37,655 nt of DNA from Candidatus Pseudelusimicrobium marinum (GTDB taxonomy: Bacteria > Elusimicrobiota > Elusimicrobia > Elusimicrobiales > Elusimicrobiaceae), in contig JABHZW010000033.1 in NCBI GenBank assembly GCA_018656005.1, positions 1 through 37,655 of the forward strand, written 5' to 3'. The position numbers and the translations under genes were made by a program. Positions within the stretch are counted from its first letter, which is position 1. Every line of letters begins with the position of its first letter. Below are positions 8,122-16,479 of the stretch, piece by piece. Under the pieces are notes generated by a model, which was given only the letters and a program-made list of their open reading frames with translations, did no database searches and had not been told where the DNA came from.

Positions 8122-8167
8122 AGTGTTATGTGGTCACGAAAAACAAAAAGGGGGTGCCATTGGCACT
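8122..8167. repeat. 46-bp direct repeat, copy 1 (terminator-containing)
   Basis: Matches 8768-8813 with 3 mismatches in 46 bases. On the minus strand it contains GTGCC-AAT-GGCAC followed by CCCCTTTTTGTTTTT, a minus-strand terminator, plus the conserved tail CGTGACCACATAACACT. Copy 2 is the natural terminator of deaD; copy 1 has no minus-strand gene directly feeding it. Confidence 0.85.
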
Positions 8168-8275
8168 GTTATGTAGTGTGCTTAAACAAAAAAAGGAGTG
8201 GACTTTCCACACAATATTATATACTTAAATTGTGGGGATATAGGGATCCTCATAATACAAAATAGGAGAAAAATT

Positions 8276-8677
8276 ATGAGCTTTGATACTTTCTTATCAA
8301 AAAAACTTCAAAAGTTTTCTATTGTGGATATCGGTTTCATAAAAATCGTCTACACCATAGTAGGTTTATTGCTTATATCACTATTTCAAGGGTTGCAAAT
8401 GCTTCATTGGGGCTACTTCTTAACATTAACTTTAATTGCTGTATTTCCTTTGTATGTTAATATGTTTTCTTATCAAGGTGGTTATTTTACAAAAGCAAGA
8501 AAATACATCCAACATAATAACCCGCAAAAACAAGTATTACTATTTTTATCTATGTTTGGCGCTGCAGGTATATTAGCTTGTTTTTTCCCAGTGCTTATTA
8601 GCTACTGTTGGAAATGGTATGTTATAGCAATAGCTGTATTTGCTATTAAACCGCTTACAAAAAGTTGGTATTGGTAA
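8276..8677 (+). CDS. Small multipass membrane protein, unknown
   Basis: 133 residues from the ATG at 8276, chosen because AGGAG at 8264-8268 precedes it by 7 bases; an upstream in-frame ATG at 8198 has no ribosome site. Hydrophobic segments lie at about residues 20-38, 42-62, 82-103 and 107-123, giving four predicted membrane helices. I recognise no family motif. The gene has its own terminator, and the whole unit lies between two copies of the deaD terminator repeat, which suggests it was acquired or duplicated as a cassette. Confidence 0.75.
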   Translation: MSFDTFLSKKLQKFSIVDIGFIKIVYTIVGLLLISLFQGLQMLHWGYFLTLTLIAVFPLYVNMFSYQGGYFTKARKYIQHNNPQKQVLLFLSMFGAAGILACFFPVLISYCWKWYVIAIAVFAIKPLTKSWYW

Positions 8678-8698
8678 TAGTTTAGTTTGAACTGTTTT

Positions 8699-8735
8699 AA
8701 AAGCCCCCGCTCACTAGAGCGGGGGCTTTTTATAT
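8699..8735 (+). terminator. Terminator of the small membrane protein gene
   Basis: AAAAGCCCCCGCTC, loop ACTA, GAGCGGGGGCTTTT: a 14-bp stem with T-tract on the plus strand; A-runs on the 5' side could also make it work on the minus strand. Confidence 0.92.
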
Positions 8736-8767
8736 ATTTAAGGTTCTTTTTAAACTCAAGTAAATTG

Positions 8768-8813
8768 AGTGTTATGTGGTCACGAAAAACAAAAAAGAGG
8801 TGCCCTTGGCACT
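8768..8813 (-). terminator. deaD terminator; direct repeat copy 2
   Basis: Minus strand: GTGCC-AAG-GGCAC followed by CTCTTTTTTGTTTTT, beginning at the deaD stop codon. It matches 8122-8167 with 3 mismatches, including 17 bases beyond the T-tract. Confidence 0.85.
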
Positions 8814-10671
8814 ATTTTTTATCCCATTGTAAAGCTTTTCTTCTTTCTTGTCTATTGCCACCTTTTTTTGGCTTAGCTTCTATTTTAGCGGTTTGTTTCT
8901 TTTTGCTTTTATATGAAGCTGCTCTACTGCTTTCGTTTTTCTTTGGTTTAGATTCTCTGTTGTCTCTATCGCTTCTTCCACCACGGGATCTTCCACCGCT
9001 TCCGCCTCTGCTTTTGCTGTCACCAGAATCGCTAGACTTTTTACCAGTAGCTTTTTGCACTAAATTTCTTATTCTGCCTTCTGGACATTTCAATGTACTC
9101 AAAATAATTTCGGCTTCTTTAAATGGCACATTTACAAAAGAGAATTCGCCACAAACGGTTACGCCGTCTATCAAGCGTTGATTAATTTTTGTTTGTTTTT
9201 CTATCATCTCTACCAAGCTTCTTGGTGTGAGATTATCTTTTCTGCCCATTGCGATGAATAATCTTGTTTGACCGCTACCATCTTCAACAAAAATGTCTCT
9301 TGAATGCGAACCGCCTCGTGAGCTTCTATCGTTTCTATCGCCTCTGTCGCCAGAGCTTGGCACTATTGTTCTATAATGTTTAGGGTCTAGTTTATCGGCG
9401 AAGGAATGTTTTAATACGGCTGCCAATGCTTTTTTAGGATCAACCTCATTAAACATTTTTTCTACTAATTCTTCGTACATTTTCACATCTTCGCTTTCGA
9501 TAATTTCTAAAATATCTTTCAAGACTTTGTCTCTTTTGATACTTATAACATCGTCAACTTTTGGAAGTGTCTTTTTATCTATTTTGGTTTTTGCCACTCT
9601 TGTTATTACAGATAATTTATAATATTCAGCTGGTGTAACAAATGTTATTGCGGTACCAGTTTTACCTGCTCTGCCGGTTCTACCTATTCGATGGACATAT
9701 GCTTCAGGGTCTTGTGGCAAACCGTAGTTGATGACATGGGTGAGGTTGCTTACATCTATACCACGGGCTGCGACATCGGTCGCTACTAATATAGAGATTG
9801 TTTTTCTTCTGAACTTACCTAAAATTCGTTCTCTAAAAGCTTGAGCCATATCGCCATGAAGCCCTTCGGCTTGATAGCCTCGGGCGGAAAGTTCTCTTGC
9901 TAAATTATCTACATCTATTCGGGTTCGGCAAAACACTAAGCTGTAGAAATCTGGTTCTACATCTATAATTCTGCAGAGTGCTTCAAAGCGGTCTTTTTGT
10001 TTTACTTCAAAATAGATTTGGTTTATTAAGCTGGTTGTTATTTGATTTTTCTGTGCCTTTATAAGTTCGTAATCTGGCATATACTTTTTTGCGATTTTTA
10101 AAATAGGATTTGGCATTGTAGCTGAAAATAACAATACCTGCCGTTCTGGGTTTACATGTTGTAAAATTGTATCAATATCGTCTATAAAGCCCATGCTAAG
10201 CATTTCGTCTGCTTCGTCTAATACGGCATATTTTACTTCGGATAGGTTGAGGGATTTTCGCCCTATGTGGTCGAAAATCCTACCTGGTGTGCCTACTACA
10301 ATGTCTACACCTCGTTTGAGATCTCTAAGCTGGTTGCTCATATTGGCGCCACCGTATATTGTGGCTACTTTTAAGTCTGATGTGCTTCGCAATGATGTAA
10401 TTTCTTGTGCAACTTGTATGGCTAGTTCTCGGGTTGGAACGAGCACAATCGCTTTAGGTAGCTTATTACCTGATTTAATTTTCTCCATAAACACAAGCCC
10501 AAACGCGGCTGTTTTACCAGTGCCTGTCTGCGATTGTGCAATAATATCCTTATTACTATTGAGTAGTAGGGGGATAGTTTTAGCTTGAATTTCTGTAGGT
10601 TCTTCAAAGCCTTTATTTTTGATAATTTGAATAGTGGCATCTGAGATGCCTAATTTTTTGAAATTTTCCAT
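8812..10671 (-). CDS. deaD: DEAD-box ATP-dependent RNA helicase (DeaD/CsdA type)
   Basis: A 619-residue RNA helicase that unwinds structured RNA in ribosome assembly and cold adaptation. The Q motif lies near residues 4-30, motif I is SQTGTGKT, then PTRELA (Ia), DEAD in VLDEADEML (II), SATMP (III), and HRIGRTGRAG (VI). After the two RecA-like domains comes a DbpA-type RNA-binding domain at about residues 465-545 (TRLFIAMGRKDNLTPRSLVE), then a Gly/Arg/Ser/Lys-rich disordered tail with RGG-like repeats, as in CsdA. Transcription starts upstream at a TATAAT, giving a leader of about 85 nt. The gene ends in a terminator that is duplicated at 8122. Confidence 0.96.
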   Translation of the reverse strand: MENFKKLGISDATIQIIKNKGFEEPTEIQAKTIPLLLNSNKDIIAQSQTGTGKTAAFGLVFMEKIKSGNKLPKAIVLVPTRELAIQVAQEITSLRSTSDLKVATIYGGANMSNQLRDLKRGVDIVVGTPGRIFDHIGRKSLNLSEVKYAVLDEADEMLSMGFIDDIDTILQHVNPERQVLLFSATMPNPILKIAKKYMPDYELIKAQKNQITTSLINQIYFEVKQKDRFEALCRIIDVEPDFYSLVFCRTRIDVDNLARELSARGYQAEGLHGDMAQAFRERILGKFRRKTISILVATDVAARGIDVSNLTHVINYGLPQDPEAYVHRIGRTGRAGKTGTAITFVTPAEYYKLSVITRVAKTKIDKKTLPKVDDVISIKRDKVLKDILEIIESEDVKMYEELVEKMFNEVDPKKALAAVLKHSFADKLDPKHYRTIVPSSGDRGDRNDRSSRGGSHSRDIFVEDGSGQTRLFIAMGRKDNLTPRSLVEMIEKQTKINQRLIDGVTVCGEFSFVNVPFKEAEIILSTLKCPEGRIRNLVQKATGKKSSDSGDSKSRGGSGGRSRGGRSDRDNRESKPKKNESSRAASYKSKKKQTAKIEAKPKKGGNRQERRKALQWDKK

Positions 10672-10763
10672 TTATGTACCTGTTTACCTGTCTAATTTTA
10701 ACTTGAATCTAATTAGAGGTTTACGGACAATGGAAACTTAATGAGATTATTGTTATTAAGTAT

Positions 10764-10769
10764 ATTATA
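10764..10769 (-). promoter_or_regulatory. -10 box of deaD
   Basis: TATAAT on the minus strand (within GGTATAATATAC), about 92 bases upstream of the ATG at 10671. A leader of about 85 nt containing a short CTTAAT/ATTAAG stem would result; cold-shock helicase genes often have long leaders. AGGT before the ATG serves as a weak ribosome site. Confidence 0.5.
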
Positions 10770-10819
10770 CCATTTTTGAGGGGGTATTTGATAAAAAACG
10801 GAGCATTCCACTGGGGTTT

Positions 10820-12658
10820 TTATTTATCTAAATCAATTTTTTTGCTTATGTAATTTAGTTTGTTTAAAAAATATTCATATTTGCTGTGTTTGTCTTTAAT
10901 TTTCAATTCAGAACGTTTAAATTTTCTAGAATTATCTTGAATTTCTTTAGCAAGCCCTGCAAAATCAGGATATATAGATGTTGGAGTAAATCCTATATTT
11001 TCAAGAGATTTTAAAAAATCTATTCCATTCGCAGAGTTAAAAACAATTTTAAATAAAGCATCTTTTGGGGTGTTTTCTTCTAAGTTTTTTTCTTCAGCAA
11101 AGTAAAAAAACAATCCTTTTTGTATTGTTAATCTTTTGTTTTTAAGTTTTGGGGCAAATACAAAATTATTTTTTAGGATTTGGTGTTTTGTTTCTGGGGG
11201 GGTAATTTTATCAGTAAGTTTTTCTTCTATGGTGGCCCTTACTTCTTCTGAACAACACAATTCTGCTCCTTGGTCAAGTTTGGAATAGTCTAATACCCAA
11301 ACACAAGGGGAAAACATTTCATATTCTTTATCAGTATCTTTAATTGCAAAATAAAGAGCAGTTAGTGCAGATTCTGTGAAATCTAGTAATCTAGTAGGCA
11401 CTCCATAGTGTTGCATTAAACATAGAATATCTGTTGCAGAAAAATGTTCTATTTCGTCTTGAAAATATCCATTTGCCTTTAAACTAAAGTCTCTAAAAAA
11501 ATCTTCTTCTAAATTTTTCAACTTATCATCCCTAAGAACGGATGGAAGTAGGTGGTAAAAAGAATGTCTTTGTCCTCTAAACACAATGTTATTATTTTTT
11601 GTTTTAAGTTTATCTACTACTTCTAAGTATTCTTTAAAAGACTTTACTTTTATAATGTTAACATTGTGTTTATTCTTTCTTTTATCATAATCTTCAATTT
11701 TTTTTATTTTAACTAAATAATTTATTGCTCTTTTTCTTTCTCTTATCAAGTGATTATTAGCATGAGAATTTAGAATCTTATTAAAAGTGGTTTTAGCGTC
11801 CTTGTATTTATTGAGTTCTAAGTAAACTTCTCCCAAGCAATTTAAAACACATATGTCTTGAGGATTTATGTCTAAAGCTTTTTTTAAGTGAATTTCTGCT
11901 TCTTTATATTTTTCCTTAATAAATAAATTGTTTCCCAAATAATAAAGAGCTTTTTGGTTGTTAGGATTAATTTTTAGAGTTTCCTTATATTTTTTTTGTG
12001 CTATTAGGCAGGTTTCTAATTTAAACAATGCTTTTTTATTATTAGGATTAATTTTCAAAACTTTTCTAAAAATTTCTTCTGCCTTTTTATTTTTTCTTTG
12101 AAATCCTAAATTAACCCCTAAATTAGATAATGCAATTTCATCGTTGGGATCTATTTTCAAAACTTTTTTAAAAACATCTTCTGCTTCTTTATGTTTTTTT
12201 TGTTCTCCTAAGGCAACCCCTAAATGAAATAATGCATTTTCATTATTAGGGTCAGTTTTCAAAATTTTTCTAAAAATTTCTTCTGCTTCTTTATATCTTA
12301 TTTGGTGTTCTAAACAAATCCCTAAATTAATAAGTGCTTCTTTATTGTTAGGATTAATTATTAAAGCTTTTTTACAAATTTCTTCTGCTTCTTTATATTT
12401 TTCTTGCCATCCCAAAGATGCCCCTAAACTAACCAATGCTTTCTCGTTGTTAGGATTAATTATTAAAACATTTTTGCAAATATTTTCCGCTTCTTTGTGT
12501 TTTCCTTGTATTCCTAAAGAAAGTCCTAAATTAAGCAAATTATTGTCATTATTGGGGTTAATTTCTAAAACTTTTCTAAACATATCTTCTGCTTTTGTAT
12601 ATTTTTTTTCTTCAAATAATACTAATGCTTTATGTATTAATTCTCTTTCTTTTGACAT
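10820..12658 (-). CDS. TPR-repeat protein with C-terminal FRG domain
   Basis: 612 residues. About nine consecutive 34-residue TPR units fill residues 1-290 (consensus ...KYKEAEEIFRKxLKINPNNxxALxxLGxxL). A linker follows, then an FRG domain at about residues 350-470 showing NNIVFRGQRHSFYHLLPSVLR and HYGVPTRLLDFTESALTALYFA; the FRG[QE] and PTRLLDFT motifs define the domain, whose biochemistry is not settled. FRG proteins are common in mobile and defence regions, and TPR arrays usually mediate protein recognition. An XRE regulator lies immediately upstream on the same strand. AGGAGT before the ATG and a good promoter (TTGTAA-N17-TATAAT) indicate independent expression. The near-identical TPR units suggest recent repeat expansion. 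Confidence 0.85.
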   Translation of the reverse strand: MSKERELIHKALVLFEEKKYTKAEDMFRKVLEINPNNDNNLLNLGLSLGIQGKHKEAENICKNVLIINPNNEKALVSLGASLGWQEKYKEAEEICKKALIINPNNKEALINLGICLEHQIRYKEAEEIFRKILKTDPNNENALFHLGVALGEQKKHKEAEDVFKKVLKIDPNDEIALSNLGVNLGFQRKNKKAEEIFRKVLKINPNNKKALFKLETCLIAQKKYKETLKINPNNQKALYYLGNNLFIKEKYKEAEIHLKKALDINPQDICVLNCLGEVYLELNKYKDAKTTFNKILNSHANNHLIRERKRAINYLVKIKKIEDYDKRKNKHNVNIIKVKSFKEYLEVVDKLKTKNNNIVFRGQRHSFYHLLPSVLRDDKLKNLEEDFFRDFSLKANGYFQDEIEHFSATDILCLMQHYGVPTRLLDFTESALTALYFAIKDTDKEYEMFSPCVWVLDYSKLDQGAELCCSEEVRATIEEKLTDKITPPETKHQILKNNFVFAPKLKNKRLTIQKGLFFYFAEEKNLEENTPKDALFKIVFNSANGIDFLKSLENIGFTPTSIYPDFAGLAKEIQDNSRKFKRSELKIKDKHSKYEYFLNKLNYISKKIDLDK

Positions 12659-12689
12659 TTCTTACTCCTGATTTTTATAGTATCTTCTA

Positions 12690-12718
12690 ATTATACCACG
12701 AATATTTATTAATTACAA
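12690..12718 (-). promoter_or_regulatory. Promoter of the TPR-FRG gene
   Basis: Minus strand: TTGTAA (12718-12713), 17-bp spacer, TATAAT (12695-12690); predicted start near 12683 and a leader of about 25 nt with AGGAGT. The -35 box overlaps the foot of the 17-bp inverted repeat at 12715-12750. Confidence 0.65.
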
Positions 12719-12750
12719 ACCCACTGTAGTATTTACTACAGTGGGTTTGT
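12715..12750. terminator. 17-bp perfect inverted repeat between XRE and TPR-FRG genes
   Basis: ACAAACCCACTGTAGTA, 2 nt, then its exact reverse complement. It could terminate XRE transcription, but no long T-run follows on the minus strand. Because its foot overlaps the -35 box of the TPR-FRG gene, it could equally be an operator for the XRE protein. Call uncertain between the two. Confidence 0.55.
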
Positions 12751-12771
12751 ATGTAAAACCGAAATTTTTTA

Positions 12772-12972
12772 TTAAATTAAGTCTTTTAGGTTTATTTTTA
12801 GAACTTTCATTATCTTGTCTAGGGTGTCTATTGTAAACCCAGTATCGCCTCTCTCTATTTGCCCGATATGAGTTTGAGATGTTTTTGCTTTAAAAGCCAG
12901 CTCGTCCTGAGACATTTCTTTATCTCTTCTTATCTTTCTTAATTTTTTAGAAATTTGTTTTCTTAAGCTCAT
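12772..12972 (-). CDS. Short XRE-family HTH regulator
   Basis: 66 residues forming one Cro/C1 HTH: LRKIRRDKEMSQDELAFKA (helices 1-2) and SQTHIGQIERGDTGFTIDTL (recognition helix, IERG turn), ending with LKINLKDLI. GGAGG 8 bases before the ATG is a strong ribosome site. It lies 113 bases upstream of the TPR-FRG gene on the same strand, the usual position for a regulator of an accessory or toxin-like gene. A perfect 18-bp palindrome precedes it and probably mediates autoregulation. Confidence 0.85.
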   Translation of the reverse strand: MSLRKQISKKLRKIRRDKEMSQDELAFKAKTSQTHIGQIERGDTGFTIDTLDKIMKVLKINLKDLI

Positions 12973-12994
12973 TTATATGTTCCTCCATCTTAAA

Positions 12995-13012
12995 TATATG
13001 TATATACATATA
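12995..13012. promoter_or_regulatory. 18-bp perfect palindrome upstream of the XRE gene
   Basis: TATATGTATATACATATA reads the same on both strands, 22 bases upstream of the XRE start and overlapping its probable -10 region. It is a likely autoregulatory operator, although pure A/T/G/C alternation makes chance palindromes more common. Confidence 0.5.
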
Positions 13013-13030
13013 AATTATCTGAAAAAACAC

Positions 13031-13060
13031 TTGATTTGCATAGTTTGAAAAATATATAAT
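13031..13060 (+). promoter_or_regulatory. Promoter of the small CxxC peptide gene
   Basis: TTGATT (13031-13036), 18-bp spacer, TATAAT (13055-13060) on the plus strand. The predicted start near 13067 produces a leader of about 104 nt that begins with an ATAGATG/CATCTAT stem (about 13061-13080). Confidence 0.65.
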
Positions 13061-13122
13061 ATAGATGTATTTCCATCTATTTACGAGGAAATATTTTTTT
13101 ATAATTTTATACGGAAATAGTG

Positions 13123-13156
13123 CCTTCCATATATGAAAATGTTGTCTAGTGGAAGG
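13123..13156 (+). promoter_or_regulatory. Leader hairpin that could occlude the ribosome site of the CxxC peptide
   Basis: CCTTCCA (13123-13129) is the exact complement of TGGAAGG (13150-13156), which runs straight into the GGGGGGAG ribosome site before the ATG at 13171. Folding would hold part of the Shine-Dalgarno in a stem. Confidence 0.45.
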
Positions 13157-13170
13157 GGGGAGAAAAATAC

Positions 13171-13302
13171 ATGTGTTTACCTGGTATTAAATATTGGTTA
13201 TATATAGTAGTAGAAGACAGCAAATGTAAAGATTGCAAGATTAAAGTTAAAAAAGTAAAACCTAAAATAAAAAAGCGATTCATAAAATTTTTTAATTTTT
13301 AG
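13171..13302 (+). CDS. 43-residue basic peptide with CxxC motif, unknown
   Basis: Begins MCLPGIKYWLYIVVEDSKCKDC and continues with a Lys-rich tail (KIKVKKVKPKIKKRF...). The start is preceded 6 bases upstream by GGGGGGAG, among the strongest ribosome sites in the window, and a good promoter lies 110 bases upstream, which is why I regard it as real despite its length. Cys2 plus the CKDC pair could bind zinc or form a disulfide; the positive tail suggests nucleic acid or membrane contact. No family recognised. It is followed by an imperfect hairpin (AATATTGGAAGCC.../...GCCTCCTAATATT, about 13319-13353) that may end the transcript. Confidence 0.55.
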   Translation: MCLPGIKYWLYIVVEDSKCKDCKIKVKKVKPKIKKRFIKFFNF

Positions 13303-13442
13303 GTCAAAAATCTGCTTAATATTGGAAGCCAGTGGTATGCCTCCTAATATTTTCAATACAATATATTTTTATACAATCCCCCTTAAACTGCTCCAAAAAT
13401 TATATACTATATGTATAATGAAAATAATCAAAAGGCATACCT

Positions 13443-14534
13443 ATGCCAAATAAACTAAAACCTCTTATAATCGGCGACCTCAAAATTAATATACCCATCT
13501 TTCAGGGTGGTATGGGCGTAAAAGTGTCAACCGCTCCGCTAGTATCAGCCGTCGCAAACTGCGGTGGCGCAGGTACTATCGCAAGTGTCGGACTATTTGA
13601 CGGACTCAATAAAAAAACTGCCAAATTTGTACAAGAATCTAGCGATAGTCTCCGAAAAGAAATTCGCAAAACTAAAAAATTAACCAACGGAGTTTTCGGT
13701 GTAAATATTATGGTCGCACTCAGCAACTACGAGGAACTTGTCAAAGTTTCCGTGCAAGAAGAGGCCGATTTTATAGTCTCAGGCGCGGGGCTTCCACTAA
13801 GATTACCAAAATTAGTAGAAGGTAGTAATATCAAACTTATAATAATAGTATCATCCGGCAGGGCAGCCGACCTTATAATAAAAACTTGGAAAACCAAATA
13901 CAACCGCTTGCCAGATGCTATTGTAGTTGAAGGTCCACTTGCCGGCGGACATCTTGGTTTTAAACCTGAAGAATTATCACCATCAAAAACTCAGAACCGC
14001 TTGGCAGAACTGGTGACAGAAACTTTAGAAGTAACCAAAAAATATCAAGAAAAGTACGGTATAAATATACCGGTAATCGCAGCGGGCGGAGTTTTTGATG
14101 GCAAAGATATCGCCAAATTTATCAAACTAGGTGCAAGCGGTGTGCAGATAGCAACACGGTTTGTAGCGACTGATGAATGTGAAGTATCACAAAAATTTAA
14201 AGAGCGATATGTATCTGCCAAAGAAGAAGATGTAATTATTGTGAGCAGTCCAGTTGGTTTGCCGGGTAGAGCGATAAAAAACAAATTTACCGACGATGTA
14301 GCAAAGGGCAAAACAGTACCAACAGACGGATGTTTTAGATGTATAAGAAGTTGTAATCCGGCCAAAGTGCCATATTGTATAGCGACAGCATTGACACATG
14401 CTTTTGAAGGTAATTTAGATGAAGCACTTATTTTTGCAGGTAGTAATGTAGGTAGAATAAAAGAAATTGTGCCTGTAAAACAATTAATGGACGAACTAAT
14501 CGAAGAAACTAATTTGGAACTTTCTAAAAAATAA
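13443..14534 (+). CDS. FMN-dependent oxidoreductase, nitronate monooxygenase/FabK family
   Basis: 363 residues of the 2-nitropropane dioxygenase-like TIM-barrel family, which includes nitronate monooxygenases and the enoyl-ACP reductase FabK. Seen: IFQGGMGVKVS at the N-terminus, VSGAGLPLRLP, VEGPLAGGHLGF with the conserved His, IPVIAAGGVFDGKD and GASGVQIATRFVATDE (phosphate-binding end of the barrel). The C-terminal extension has four cysteines, CFRCIRSCNP...YC, typical of an anaerobe-associated subgroup and able to hold a metal or Fe-S centre, though that is inference. Its TATAAT at 13414-13419 gives a leader of only about 17 nt with AAAGG. There are no other fatty-acid genes nearby, so I do not choose fabK. 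Confidence 0.88.
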   Translation: MPNKLKPLIIGDLKINIPIFQGGMGVKVSTAPLVSAVANCGGAGTIASVGLFDGLNKKTAKFVQESSDSLRKEIRKTKKLTNGVFGVNIMVALSNYEELVKVSVQEEADFIVSGAGLPLRLPKLVEGSNIKLIIIVSSGRAADLIIKTWKTKYNRLPDAIVVEGPLAGGHLGFKPEELSPSKTQNRLAELVTETLEVTKKYQEKYGINIPVIAAGGVFDGKDIAKFIKLGASGVQIATRFVATDECEVSQKFKERYVSAKEEDVIIVSSPVGLPGRAIKNKFTDDVAKGKTVPTDGCFRCIRSCNPAKVPYCIATALTHAFEGNLDEALIFAGSNVGRIKEIVPVKQLMDELIEETNLELSKK

Positions 14535-14618
14535 AAACCAAAATAAAAATAAATTATTTTTTGTAAAAAATATAAGTTTCAAAGAAACGACTAACCAAAA
14601 AGCGGAGCGAAAAATATC

Positions 14619-14643
14619 AGTGGGCATTGCCCACTTATTTTTT
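14619..14643. terminator. Bidirectional terminator between the FMN oxidoreductase and typA
   Basis: AGTGGGC-ATT-GCCCACT with TATTTTTTT on the plus side and GATATTTTT on the minus side. The plus-strand T-tract lies inside the last codons of typA, so two convergent genes share one hairpin. Confidence 0.85.
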
Positions 14644-16446
14644 TGGTATTGATCTTTTTCTTTCTATTGCATTTAATAGTTTTTTTCTCAATCGGATAGC
14701 TTTTGGTGTTATTTCTACAAGCTCATCAGGACCTATAAATGCTAAACAATTTTCAAGACTCATCGCTCGTGGTCTTTCCAAAACTAATGCTTCATCAGCC
14801 GATGATGTTCTCATATTTGTCAAATGTTTACCCTTACATGGATTTACTATCAAATCATTACTTCTATTATGTATCCCAATGATTTGTCCACCATAAACTT
14901 CTTCGCCTGCACCTAAGAAAAACACTCCTCTGTTTTTGATCTTAAATAATGAGTATGACGAGGTCGTACCTTTTTCCATATTAATTAATACACCGTTTTC
15001 TCTGTTTTTCAATTCACCGACATGTGTATCATATTTTAAAAATATTGAACTAATCGTTCCCATTCCTCTTGTTAAAGTCATAAACTCGGCACGAAAACCA
15101 AGTAGCCCACGGATTGGAATTGTATAAATTAATTTATTTAAATCATTTTCTTTTTGCATATCGGTGAGATGTGCTCTTCTGTCGCCCAAGTTCTCCATAA
15201 CTTTACCCATTGTCGAGCCAGAACATGTGACTGTTAATTCTTCATAAGGCTCCAAAAGCTCGCCATTTTCTTCACGGAAAATAACTTGAGGCATAGTAAC
15301 TTGAAGCTCAAAACCTTCTCTTCTCAATTTTTCTATCAACACAGATAAATGCAATTCGCCTCGCCCAGAAACTTTACAACCGATAATATTTGGTACATCT
15401 TCTACTTTTAAGGCAGCATCTGATAAAGTCTCTCGTTCCAATCTTTCTTTGAGCAATCTAGAATTTACAAATTTACCATCTAGTCCAGAAAATGGTGAGT
15501 CGTTTGGGAGAAAATTCATCGAAACGGTTGGTTCATCGATTTTGCTACTCTTCACAATTTTTGGATTTAATGGATCTGTAATTGTATCACCAAGAGAGAC
15601 ACCTTCAACACCAGCTATTGCGACAATCTCGCCGATACCAGCATTTTCTATGGGTTCTAATTTATTCCCAACAAATTGATAAATTTTTGTAACTCTGGAT
15701 TTTGTGATTTTTTTACCATCTTTTGTATAGCAAATATCCTGACCTATTTTTAGTGAGCCACCAGTTATCTTTCCGATAGCGAGTCTGCCTAAGAAAGAGT
15801 CAAACGATAATAAACTCACTAAGAGTTGAGTGCTATCTTTGGCATCGCCGATTGGTGCGGGGATATGTTTTAATATTTTTTCGTATAGAGGTTCTATGTT
15901 TTTAGGTTTATCTTTTATATTGTTTATTGCATATCCATTTTTGGCTGATGCATAAATTACTGGAAAATCTAGCAAATGGTTTGGGGCATCAAGTTTGACC
16001 ATAAGTTCAAAAACTTCGTCTAAAACCCAAGAGCATCGGGCATTTGGTTTATCAATTTTATTGACGACAACGATAACTGGTAAATTTAATTCTAATGCTT
16101 TTTTTAGCACGAAATAAGTTTGAGGCATCGGACCTTCTGAGGCATCTACGAGCAGTAAAACTCCGTCTGACATTTTTAGGACACATTCCACCTGTCCACC
16201 GAAATCGGCATGACCCGGAGTGTCCACGATATTCATTCGATATCCTTTGTACATGAACCCGCCATTTTTTGCGGTGATGGTTAGTCCTCGTTCTTTTTCT
16301 TGATCCATAGAATCCATCATTCTTTCGTCGACGGTTTGATTATCTCTAAAGAGACCACTTTGTTTGAAGAGTTGGTCTACGAGAGTAGTTTTGCCATGGT
16401 CGACATGAGCAATGATAGCTAAATTTCTGATATTTTCTTTATTCAT
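14635..16446 (-). CDS. typA: Ribosome-associated GTPase TypA/BipA
   Basis: A 603-residue translational GTPase that binds the 70S ribosome and assists 50S assembly under stress. G1 is AHVDHGKTTLVDQL, G2 lies in ERGLTITAKN, G3 is DTPGHADFG, G4 is NKID and G5 SAKNG. The EF-G-like domains III and V and the TypA-specific C-terminal domain (GQIIGIHNRSNDLIVNPCKGKHLTNMR) are all present, at normal family length. It is divergent from the cotH-like gene and has a leader of about 74 nt with a possible attenuator. Confidence 0.97.
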   Translation of the reverse strand: MNKENIRNLAIIAHVDHGKTTLVDQLFKQSGLFRDNQTVDERMMDSMDQEKERGLTITAKNGGFMYKGYRMNIVDTPGHADFGGQVECVLKMSDGVLLLVDASEGPMPQTYFVLKKALELNLPVIVVVNKIDKPNARCSWVLDEVFELMVKLDAPNHLLDFPVIYASAKNGYAINNIKDKPKNIEPLYEKILKHIPAPIGDAKDSTQLLVSLLSFDSFLGRLAIGKITGGSLKIGQDICYTKDGKKITKSRVTKIYQFVGNKLEPIENAGIGEIVAIAGVEGVSLGDTITDPLNPKIVKSSKIDEPTVSMNFLPNDSPFSGLDGKFVNSRLLKERLERETLSDAALKVEDVPNIIGCKVSGRGELHLSVLIEKLRREGFELQVTMPQVIFREENGELLEPYEELTVTCSGSTMGKVMENLGDRRAHLTDMQKENDLNKLIYTIPIRGLLGFRAEFMTLTRGMGTISSIFLKYDTHVGELKNRENGVLINMEKGTTSSYSLFKIKNRGVFFLGAGEEVYGGQIIGIHNRSNDLIVNPCKGKHLTNMRTSSADEALVLERPRAMSLENCLAFIGPDELVEITPKAIRLRKKLLNAIERKRSIPKK

Positions 16447-16479
16447 TTTTATTATTCTCTTTGGATATTTTTTGCCACT

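Noticed and set aside
8687-10588. Long plus-strand open frames opposite deaD
   Set aside because: They lie antisense to a clearly conserved helicase, have Leu/Pro/Ser-rich composition and no ribosome sites.
12345-12671. Plus-strand frame of repeated Leu/Ile/Ser-rich units
   Set aside because: It is the antisense of the TPR repeats, which explains its periodicity.
13319-13353. Imperfect inverted repeat AATATTGGAAGCC / GCCTCCTAATATT as a full terminator
   Set aside because: The stem has mismatches and no uninterrupted T-tract follows; I mention it only as a possible end of the small-peptide transcript.
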